Assembly (NCBI GenBank): GCA_934700265.1
Contig: CAKUXH010000039.1
Location: forward strand, 1-9,573
Direction of reading: 5' to 3'
DNA: 9,573 bases
Source: an uncultured Opitutales bacterium
GTDB taxonomy: Bacteria; Verrucomicrobiota; Verrucomicrobiia; Opitutales; UBA9783
The notes under the pieces are model-generated. The model was not told the DNA's origin. It did no database searches and saw only the letters and a list, made by a program, of their open reading frames with translations. The position numbers were made by a program, and so were the translations under genes. This document shows, piece after piece, positions 1 through 5,267 of this stretch. The stretch's first letter is position 1. The number at the start of each line of letters is the position of its first letter.

Positions 1-345
1 GCTCAGGAATATTTAGCTTCTCTTAGTTTGAAGGATAGTGGTGTTAATTATTTGATTCAAACAGCCTATCGTCTGCTTGGTTTAGCATCCTATTTTACGG
101 CTGGAGTACAGGAGGTTCATGCTTGGACATTTAAATTAGGGATGAAAGCTCCTGAATGTGCTGGAATCATTCATACAGATTTTCAAAAAGGTTTTATTAA
201 AGCTGAAGTTGTTTCTTATAATGATTTTGTGGCTTATAATGGTTTTTTGGGGGCTCGTGAAAAAGGAAAAGTGCGTTTAGAAGGCAAGGAGTACGTCTTC
301 CAGGAAGGAGATATTGCATTATTTAAGTTTAATGTAACAAAGTAG
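1..345 (+). CDS. ychF: YchF, redox-regulated P-loop ATPase/GTPase-family protein, C-terminal part (5'-truncated)
   Basis: The reading frame is open from base 1 and ends at TAG 343-345, giving the last 114 residues of a protein normally about 360 long. The visible part has the YchF hallmarks: the segment YFTAGVQEVHAWTF, then a TGS-type domain with HTDFQKGFIKAEV, and the closing LEGKEYVFQEGDIALFKFNV. The P-loop and G motifs lie upstream, outside the window. YchF (Obg-related, ribosome-associated, ATP-preferring) is a conserved cytoplasmic housekeeping protein linked to translation and oxidative stress responses. It has no known role in secretion, so its position before the gsp genes looks like simple neighbourhood. 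No hairpin terminator follows its stop, and the gspG promoter begins at the next base, so read-through into gsp genes is possible. Identification is firm; the linkage is only positional. Confidence 0.95.
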   Translation, partial: AQEYLASLSLKDSGVNYLIQTAYRLLGLASYFTAGVQEVHAWTFKLGMKAPECAGIIHTDFQKGFIKAEVVSYNDFVAYNGFLGAREKGKVRLEGKEYVFQEGDIALFKFNVTK

Positions 346-374
346 TTGATTTTTATTTCTAGAAATGGTATAAT
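346..374 (+). promoter_or_regulatory. Predicted sigma70-type promoter for the gsp operon (extended -10)
   Basis: TTGATT at 346-351 (-35, four of six consensus bases) is separated by exactly 17 bp from a perfect TATAAT at 369-374. A TG at 366-367 one base upstream gives the extended -10 form TGnTATAAT. The -35 starts directly after the ychF stop codon. The usual 6-8 base spacing puts +1 at about 380-382, which is on or beside the A of the gspG ATG at 382. Seen directly: the motifs and spacing. Inferred: that it is active and drives the whole cluster. Confidence 0.72.
355..366. promoter_or_regulatory. 12-bp perfect palindrome in promoter spacer (candidate operator)
   Basis: ATTTCTAGAAAT is its own reverse complement and lies between the -35 and -10 elements, touching the T of the extended -10 TG. 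Its position would let a dimeric regulator block or reshape RNA polymerase binding. AT-rich DNA gives some palindromes by chance, but this one pairs with a second at 374-388. The binding protein is unknown. Confidence 0.4.
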
Positions 375-388
375 TTGCATTATGCAAA
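374..388. promoter_or_regulatory. 15-bp palindrome over predicted transcription start and gspG start codon (candidate operator)
   Basis: TTTGCATTATGCAAA has two perfect 7-base arms around one central base (381). It shares the last T of the -10 hexamer and includes the gspG ATG (382-384). A one-base loop cannot form an RNA hairpin, so if it acts, it acts as a DNA site. Its centre is about 20.5 bp from that of the 355-366 palindrome, close to two helical turns. Confidence 0.45.
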
Positions 389-840
389 CGCTAAATATTA
401 ATAGAAAAAATGTGTCAGGTTTTTCCTTAATGGAAATCTTAATTGTATTGGCCTTAATGGGAATGTTATTAGGGTTGGTAGTGTTCAATTCGGAGTCGAT
501 TTTTGGAGGAGGACAGAAGAAGGTGGCAAAGCTGTTTGTCACAAAGAGTATTGATGTTCCACTAATGGCTTATCGGTCGCATGTGGGGAACTATCCTTCT
601 ACGGAAGAAGGCTTGGGAGCTTTATTGAAAGCGCCTATGGGTAAGTCGAGCCGTTGGCAGGGACCTTATGTTAAAGATAGAGAAGGTTTGTTAGATCCTT
701 GGGGAAATCCTTATCAGTATCGTTATCCTGGAACGCATAATCGCAATAGTTACGATGTTTGGTCAATGGGGCCTAGTGGACAAAGTGGTAATGAAGACGA
801 TATCGGAAATTGGGATAATGAAGACAGTGCTGAAGAATAG
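382..840 (+). CDS. gspG: Type II secretion major pseudopilin GspG
   Basis: This 152-residue prepilin is the main subunit of the periplasmic pseudopilus. A 13-residue leader ends in G13, followed by FSLMEILIVLALMGMLLGLV: prepilin peptidase (GspO) should cut after G13 and methylate F14, and E18 is the assembly glutamate at mature position 5. The C-terminal half has the GspG signatures YPSTEEGL, DPWGNPYQYRYPG (from D105) and YDVWSMGPSG..GNEDDIGNW. D139 and D140 fit the calcium-binding loop known in this family. Length is normal for GspG. I chose ATG 382 because the only longer option, TTG 346, lies inside the -35 element and has no ribosome binding site. ATG 382 also has no clear Shine-Dalgarno, which fits a leaderless or near-leaderless message. 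gspH starts 2 bases after its stop. The tail is acidic (DNEDSAEE). Confidence 0.95.
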   Translation: MQTLNINRKNVSGFSLMEILIVLALMGMLLGLVVFNSESIFGGGQKKVAKLFVTKSIDVPLMAYRSHVGNYPSTEEGLGALLKAPMGKSSRWQGPYVKDREGLLDPWGNPYQYRYPGTHNRNSYDVWSMGPSGQSGNEDDIGNWDNEDSAEE

Positions 841-842
841 GC

Positions 843-1328
843 ATGCGTAGAAGCTCAGGGTTTTCTTTGATTGAGATCCTGTTGGTTTTATCACTTCTGG
901 GATTGATTTCTGCAGTTTGTGTGGTTAATTTTGACGCCATTCGGACAGCATTTTCTGGTGAAAGTGTATCGCCGGTGAATGTGCTTGAAAAAGCCATTTT
1001 ACAAGGACGGTTGAAAACCAATCAACTGCATAAGAAACTTGATATTTTCATCACAGAAGAGGCTATAATCTTAAAGGATACATCAGGTGATGAAGTTAAA
1101 AAGTTTCCTTTGAAATTGTCAGAAAATGAGCATTTTGAAGTGAGGTTACTCGCAGGAAAATTGAATGCAGACGGAATTTTAGAGCCTTCGGATAAGAAAT
1201 TGAAGAAAATTGAATTAGACGAGATGGGATTTATTCAATCCGTATTTATTGAATTCAATTTTGATGGAGAAAAAGAGCGATATGAAGTTGATGTTTTAAC
1301 AGGAGATTTGAAACTATTACAAAGCTAA
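843..1328 (+). CDS. gspH: Minor pseudopilin, GspH-like
   Basis: This 161-residue prepilin has a short leader, MRRSSG, a predicted cut after G6, and a hydrophobic helix beginning FSLIEILLVLSLLGL with the conserved E11 (mature E5). The rest is predicted mainly beta and ends in a strand pattern with a TGDLKLL turn, as in the GspH/FimT fold. Its only cysteine, C26, is in the membrane helix. Minor pseudopilins H, I, J and K are thought to form the tip complex that starts pseudopilus assembly; H links the tip to the GspG fibre. The name rests on gene order (directly after gspG, before I/J/K) and on the fold pattern, since sequence outside the N-terminal helix diverges. There is no strong Shine-Dalgarno, and the ATG lies 2 bases after the gspG stop, suggesting coupled translation. 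Confidence 0.8.
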   Translation: MRRSSGFSLIEILLVLSLLGLISAVCVVNFDAIRTAFSGESVSPVNVLEKAILQGRLKTNQLHKKLDIFITEEAIILKDTSGDEVKKFPLKLSENEHFEVRLLAGKLNADGILEPSDKKLKKIELDEMGFIQSVFIEFNFDGEKERYEVDVLTGDLKLLQS

Positions 1329-1329
1329 T

Positions 1330-1758
1330 ATGAGTAAAAAACAGACAGGCTTTACATTAATTGAGGTTATTGTAGCTTTGGCCTTATTTTCGGTTTCAAT
1401 TTTGGTATTGACGCAGAGTTTTTTGAATGGATTAATTTGTAAAACAACAATAGTTAAGGAAGATGACCGGCCGTTTTTATATCAAATGATTCGTTCAGAG
1501 TTAAATCGTTTAGAACGCAATCAAGTTCCTTCATCACATACTATTTTCTGTCCAGATAACAAGACAAGTTTTGAATGGCAAGGGAAGGTTACTTTTGTAA
1601 ATTTACGTAATTTGTATCAGGTAAATGTTTGCATAAAAGGAGAAGGTGAAACGGTTATTTTTTATGTTCGACGGCCTGATTGGATGACTTCAGAAGAGCA
1701 AGCATCTGTTGATTGTGTTCAAGAAGATGCTGATAGGGAGGATATCAAAAGTGAGTAA
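1330..1758 (+). CDS. gspI: Minor pseudopilin, GspI-like
   Basis: This 142-residue prepilin has leader MSKKQTG, predicted cleavage after G7, and helix FTLIEVIVALALFSVSILVL with E12 as mature E5. The short size, the sequence of the helix, and the place between gspH and gspJ fit GspI, which binds GspJ and GspK in the pseudopilus tip. Four cysteines (C37, C74, C101, C129) all follow the membrane helix and would face the periplasm, which is many for so small a pseudopilin. The C-terminal 20 residues are acidic. The start lies 1 base after the gspH stop, with no Shine-Dalgarno at a workable distance (the nearest GGAG is more than 20 bases away), so coupling to gspH is likely. The end overlaps gspJ by 8 bases and carries the gspJ ribosome binding site. 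Confidence 0.82.
   Translation: MSKKQTGFTLIEVIVALALFSVSILVLTQSFLNGLICKTTIVKEDDRPFLYQMIRSELNRLERNQVPSSHTIFCPDNKTSFEWQGKVTFVNLRNLYQVNVCIKGEGETVIFYVRRPDWMTSEEQASVDCVQEDADREDIKSE
1735..1742 (+). promoter_or_regulatory. Strong Shine-Dalgarno deciding the gspJ start
   Basis: AGGGAGGA lies inside the end of gspI, 8 bases upstream of GTG 1751. It is the best ribosome binding site in the window. It favours the GTG at 1751 over the in-frame ATG at 1727, which lies upstream of the site. Confidence 0.75.
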
Positions 1759-2485
1759 TAAAAAAGCAGGTTTTACGCTTGTTGAAGTGGTTGTTTCTTT
1801 AGCTTTAGGGGGATTAATTCTGATGTCTGTTATGTCCTTATTTGTTGGTTTTTTTCAAGCGTGGAATACAAAGAAGACTCCTTATGAAAAATTTATTGAC
1901 CATGTAGATAATTGTACTCGATTTTTGAAAAATCAATTGAATTCAGTTATTTCGGTAGTTGATAAAAATCAGGTTTTGTCTAATTGTTACCACTGTATAA
2001 AAATGAAAAATAAGGGCATGCGAACGCCAAGTGATTGGTGTTTGGGAATTTTAACCACGAAGTCTTTGCCATTTTTTCATAAACTGAATGAAGGGCTTTC
2101 ATGGCAAGCACTTGTTTTTTCAGACAGGGGATTAGGTTTTGTTCTTGAATATCCTGAAGTAGTTAGCAAACGAATGACAGAAGGTGTTGAAAATACAGGT
2201 AAGACGAATGTAGAATTTTTTTTGTTAAGTCCTTATGTAACCAACATGCGCTATGGGTACTACAATGAAGCCAAAGGAAATTGGGAATTTACCATTTCAT
2301 TAGAAACATATTGCAGAAAATTTTCTGGGAAAAATTTTAGTCAAAGACCCGATGGAATACAGTTAATGTTTAAAAAAGGTGATTGGGAAGTTGAAAGATT
2401 TATTGCTTTAAATAATAATTTTTTTGTGGAAAAAGATAATACTGCCAAGCAAAAACTGAAAAGCCAAGATGAAAAGCAGGAATAA
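1751..2485 (+). CDS. gspJ: Minor pseudopilin, GspJ-like (GTG start)
   Basis: From GTG 1751 the protein is 244 residues. Leader MSNKKAG, cleavage after G7, then FTLVEVVVSLALGGLILMSV with E12 as mature E5. The large mixed alpha/beta body and its late segment around MRYGYYNEAKGNWEF, followed by RPDGIQLMF, match the GspJ pattern in which a predicted 'RYYD...W' strand precedes a P-x-x-(I/V)-x-L strand. GspJ joins I and K to form the tip. The GTG choice rests on the strong Shine-Dalgarno at 1735-1742 and on a leader length like those of GspH and GspI. Five cysteines (C55, C79, C82, C97, C188) lie in the periplasmic part, including a CYHC pair. An 8-base T run occurs at 2216-2223. It overlaps gspI by 8 bases and gspK by 17. 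Confidence 0.82.
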   Translation: MSNKKAGFTLVEVVVSLALGGLILMSVMSLFVGFFQAWNTKKTPYEKFIDHVDNCTRFLKNQLNSVISVVDKNQVLSNCYHCIKMKNKGMRTPSDWCLGILTTKSLPFFHKLNEGLSWQALVFSDRGLGFVLEYPEVVSKRMTEGVENTGKTNVEFFLLSPYVTNMRYGYYNEAKGNWEFTISLETYCRKFSGKNFSQRPDGIQLMFKKGDWEVERFIALNNNFFVEKDNTAKQKLKSQDEKQE

Positions 2486-3554
2486 GAGAGTAGGGGCTGT
2501 GCTCATAATGGTATTAGGCATGCTAATGTTAATGTCTATGATTGTAAGCTTATTTTTAAATGATGTTATGGAAGCATCTTATTTAAGAATTCAGTTGAGT
2601 GGAAAGACACAATTGCGCCATCAGGCTTATAATGCATTAAATTATGTTATTTGTCAAATTGAGCAATCCTTGGATAATTCATTGCAATTTAATGATTTAA
2701 AGGGGGGAAAACAGGAAATTAAATTAAAAGGATTTGATTCGGTAAATGTATATGTTCAGTTATTTGATGAGTCTGGCAAATACCCATTGAACAAATCGAA
2801 ACTGAGTCAACGCGATTTGAAACCATTGTTTTGTTTGTTTGGGGATATTTGGGATGGGCAATTACTAGCCCAATCCTATTTGAATTGGCTAAAAAGAAAA
2901 CCTATTGAAAGTCAGTTGATTGATCAGGATAATTGGAATACCATTGTTAAAAAAATAGAGTCTGATTTAAAAAATAAACCAGATCAAGAAGCTGCGAAAA
3001 ATCGACATAAGCATTTTTTCCCTTGCTGCTTAAATACGTATGAACAATTGAAGGAAATCGATAAATTCAGAGAAATATTTTTTGATAAAAAAGGTAATTC
3101 TAATGAAAAAATGGAACAACTGAAACAATGTTCGTCAATGTATAATGTCGGAAAAATTAATATTAATTCGGTCAATAAAGATACCTTAGAGGCTTTGAGT
3201 AAAAATTATTCATTAGATTTGGACCAGATGGAAAATTATTTAGGCTTACTTGAAGAGCATAAATCTGAACCTAAGTTTTATCAAACTTTAAAAGAAATTA
3301 ATAAATTAGGTCATGGGGAACTTTTTTTTAAAACAAGAACTGATCGTGACTTAAATCAAATTGACTGCCGAGATATGCTTAGTGTAGAGCCTAATACCAT
3401 TCGGATAATCATTATAGCTGAGGAAGTTGATAGTTCTTTTTTATTGCGAGTGGTAATAGGTTGTGAAAAACAAATCTTGACTAAAAGAGCTCAAAAGAGT
3501 AATATATGGAAGTTTAAGGTACATTTAAAGGCATTAGAAGAGAATTATTTGTGA
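2469..3554 (+). CDS. gspK: GspK-like minor pseudopilin (tip protein)
   Basis: This protein has 361 residues, slightly long for GspK. The leader MKSRNKRVG is followed by AVLIMVLGMLMLMSMIVSLF, so cleavage is expected after G9. It lacks the E5 glutamate found in the other pseudopilins here, which is characteristic of GspK, the large tip subunit that needs no E5 to sit at the end of the fibre. The middle of the protein has VGKININSVNKDTLEAL, the 'INiN-(T/S)-A..L' helix-hairpin-like signature of GspK, and the early DESGKYPLNKSKL strand also fits. Seven cysteines include adjacent C186-C187. An 8-base T run lies at 3322-3329. There is no clear Shine-Dalgarno; the ATG is 17 bases before the gspJ stop, so translation is probably coupled. 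Confidence 0.87.
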   Translation: MKSRNKRVGAVLIMVLGMLMLMSMIVSLFLNDVMEASYLRIQLSGKTQLRHQAYNALNYVICQIEQSLDNSLQFNDLKGGKQEIKLKGFDSVNVYVQLFDESGKYPLNKSKLSQRDLKPLFCLFGDIWDGQLLAQSYLNWLKRKPIESQLIDQDNWNTIVKKIESDLKNKPDQEAAKNRHKHFFPCCLNTYEQLKEIDKFREIFFDKKGNSNEKMEQLKQCSSMYNVGKININSVNKDTLEALSKNYSLDLDQMENYLGLLEEHKSEPKFYQTLKEINKLGHGELFFKTRTDRDLNQIDCRDMLSVEPNTIRIIIIAEEVDSSFLLRVVIGCEKQILTKRAQKSNIWKFKVHLKALEENYL

Positions 3555-3560
3555 AAAAGT

Positions 3561-4700
3561 ATGAGTGAGGGGAATATAGCTGTTGAAAATGATAACTCTG
3601 TGAGTAACGATGTAAAAGATTTTGTCGTTATTCCTGATAATTTTTTTATCTTTAAATCGTTTGAAATTTCTGAAAAAACATCTTCTAGAAAACTATTAGA
3701 GGTGGTTATGAATCAGATTGTTGAAAATTCTCCATTTCCAATAGAGCAGTTGCTATGGGGATATGTACAACAAAATTATCAAAAAAATACTTGGGTTTGG
3801 TATGCTGGCCTAAAAGAAAAGATACAGAGTTTTTTAGGAGAAATGCCTACAGAGAAGCATGTTGTGCCTTGTTCAGCTTTAGCAATACTTCTAGCTAATG
3901 AAAGTGGAAATGCGTGGCTTTCTGTCAATAATCAGTCTTGTGTGGTTGTCAATGGGATGCCTCATGTATTTTTTTCGGAGAAATGTGATGATTGGGATTG
4001 TATCAAAGAGTATCTAGGTCATGATGGCCAGGAGATTTTGAAACATCATGTTTTGAAGCAAGTTTTTTTGAACCATTCTAACGATTACAAATGTATTTTG
4101 GAGATACCATCGGAAGATGGTCAATCGTTTTCTCAAGAAACACATATTATATCAAAAAATAAAATTTGGTCTGCAGATATTCGCGATAAAGAAGTGTTGA
4201 AAGTTTTAAGGCATCAAAAAGGTATTCTTTCCTTTGCGAATCGTGGCTTAGTTTGTGTAGGTTATTTGCTTTTAATAACGTTGATTTTTCAGGTAGGACT
4301 TATTCTAGGAAGAAGTGGTGTTGCTTGGAAACAGCGTACGGTTAAGCGTCAGACGCCTATTGTTAAAAAGATAGAGAATAAAGATTTTTTGGTACGTCAA
4401 ATGATGGCTATGTTAGAGCAAGAAATGCGCCCATTTGAATTGTTGGGGTTATTAAATTCTTACCGTCCAAAGAATATTTATTTTGTGAATGCAATAATTG
4501 ATAATGCTCATAATATTATTGTAGAGGCTGTATCTGAAACGGCAATGTCAGTTCAAGAATACGCTGAGAAATTAGAAGAAAGTGGTATGTTTGAATCAGT
4601 AGATTTGGATAATATTACTGCATCCCATCAAGGGACTAAATTTAAATTATCGTGCGATTTTAAAGAAAGAAAAGGGGCTTATTTTGCTAATTTAAAGTAA
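3561..4700 (+). CDS. gspL: GspL-like inner-membrane platform protein (PilN-like periplasmic domain)
   Basis: The 379-residue protein has no signal peptide. Residues 1 to about 226 are a predicted cytoplasmic domain with scattered GspL/PilM-like pattern (for example PCSALAILLANESGNAWLSV). One membrane helix follows at about 230-251 (LVCVGYLLLITLIFQVGLIL), then a basic stretch and a periplasmic ferredoxin-like domain: RPKNIYFVNAIIDNAHNIIVEAV, QEYAEKLEESGMFESVDL and FKLSCDF follow the PilN/GspL C-terminal pattern. Known GspL has this same layout: its actin-like cytoplasmic domain holds the N-terminal part of GspE and its periplasmic domain pairs with GspM. The order gspK-gspL-gspM agrees. The cytoplasmic half is divergent and I see no nucleotide-binding motif. 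The gene begins 6 bases after gspK with a poor Shine-Dalgarno. Confidence 0.78.
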   Translation: MSEGNIAVENDNSVSNDVKDFVVIPDNFFIFKSFEISEKTSSRKLLEVVMNQIVENSPFPIEQLLWGYVQQNYQKNTWVWYAGLKEKIQSFLGEMPTEKHVVPCSALAILLANESGNAWLSVNNQSCVVVNGMPHVFFSEKCDDWDCIKEYLGHDGQEILKHHVLKQVFLNHSNDYKCILEIPSEDGQSFSQETHIISKNKIWSADIRDKEVLKVLRHQKGILSFANRGLVCVGYLLLITLIFQVGLILGRSGVAWKQRTVKRQTPIVKKIENKDFLVRQMMAMLEQEMRPFELLGLLNSYRPKNIYFVNAIIDNAHNIIVEAVSETAMSVQEYAEKLEESGMFESVDLDNITASHQGTKFKLSCDFKERKGAYFANLK

Positions 4701-4705
4701 GGATT

Positions 4706-5263
4706 ATGAAAAAATTTTTTAATAGTGTAAAAATACGTATCCAAAGTCTTAATTATCGAGAAAAGGTTTGGTTGTTACTTTTTATGTTTTTTGCAACTTT
4801 ATTTTGGTTAAGCGGATGTTTTAAGCAAATGCGCAATCTGTCGCAAGAACTAAAATTTGTAAATGCAAAGCTAAAAAATAATCAATTTTGGATTAATAAC
4901 AGGCTTATCGTTGAAGAAAATCTGGATAAAGTTTTGAAAATTATGGATCCTAAAAAAACATTTTCAGGCGCAGCACTTTCAGGAGAAATTGAGAATGTCA
5001 TCCGAGGATATAATTTGAATTATTCCATGACATCGCCACGTACACGACAAGGCGATATTTTTGATGCACATACGCTGCAGCTTCATTGTGAAAATGCGAC
5101 ATTAGATCAATTGATTCAATTTGAAGAGAGCATTTATCAGAAAAAACCTTATATAAGTTTAGAAAAAATAAAAATGCATGCTAATTTATTTAATCCAGAA
5201 CTTTTGGAAGTTGATTTTACATTAAAAGCACTAGAATTAAAAGATATTTTACAGGGGAAATAA
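4706..5263 (+). CDS. gspM: GspM-like inner-membrane platform protein
   Basis: The 185-residue protein has a basic N-terminus, the segment LNYREKVWLLLFMFFATLFWLSGC typical in layout of GspM/PilO ('REK/R' before one membrane helix), a coiled-coil-like stretch after it (KQMRNLSQELKFVNAKLKN), and a C-terminal ferredoxin-like alpha/beta domain. GspM partners GspL in the inner-membrane platform and stabilises it. Identification rests on layout, size and position directly after gspL; sequence alone is weak, and PilO-like would be an equally fair name. Residues 35-38 read LSGC, a perfect lipobox at the end of the helix, raising the option of lipid modification at C38. The codons just after the ATG form A6T6 (4709-4720). 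A TAAGGA lies only 2 bases from the ATG, closer than usual. Confidence 0.72.
   Translation: MKKFFNSVKIRIQSLNYREKVWLLLFMFFATLFWLSGCFKQMRNLSQELKFVNAKLKNNQFWINNRLIVEENLDKVLKIMDPKKTFSGAALSGEIENVIRGYNLNYSMTSPRTRQGDIFDAHTLQLHCENATLDQLIQFEESIYQKKPYISLEKIKMHANLFNPELLEVDFTLKALELKDILQGK
5253..5258 (+). promoter_or_regulatory. Shine-Dalgarno of gspD
   Basis: AGGGGA in the last codons of gspM stands 9 bases upstream of ATG 5268. It is clearly better than the sites before most other genes here and supports this start for the secretin. Confidence 0.65.
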
Positions 5264-5267
5264 GTAT

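Noticed and set aside
346..381. TTG 346 as an upstream start of gspG, adding 12 residues
   Set aside because: It coincides with the -35 element, has no ribosome binding site, and would give a leader of 25 residues; ATG 382 gives an ordinary 13-residue prepilin leader.
1039..1069. TTGATA and TATAAT inside gspH as an internal promoter
   Set aside because: The spacer is 19 bp, there is no extended -10, and such matches are expected by chance in AT-rich coding DNA.
1727..1750. ATG 1727 as the gspJ start
   Set aside because: It lies upstream of the strong Shine-Dalgarno at 1735-1742, which is correctly spaced for GTG 1751; the GTG leader also matches those of GspH and GspI in length.
2216..3329. 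8-base T runs in gspJ (2216-2223) and gspK (3322-3329) as phase-variation switches
   Set aside because: Both lie deep in their genes in FF codon contexts, no alternative frame product is visible, and 8-base runs are ordinary at this base composition.
4709..4720. A6T6 tract just after the gspM ATG as a regulatory or bent-DNA site
   Set aside because: It is explained by Lys-Lys-Phe-Phe codons; no promoter elements surround it.
3561..5263. Reading the cluster as a type IV pilus (PilM/N/O) instead of a T2SS
   Set aside because: The GspL and GspM domains resemble PilN and PilO, but GspG's calcium-loop signature, a GspK without E5 and a full G-H-I-J-K set point to type II secretion.
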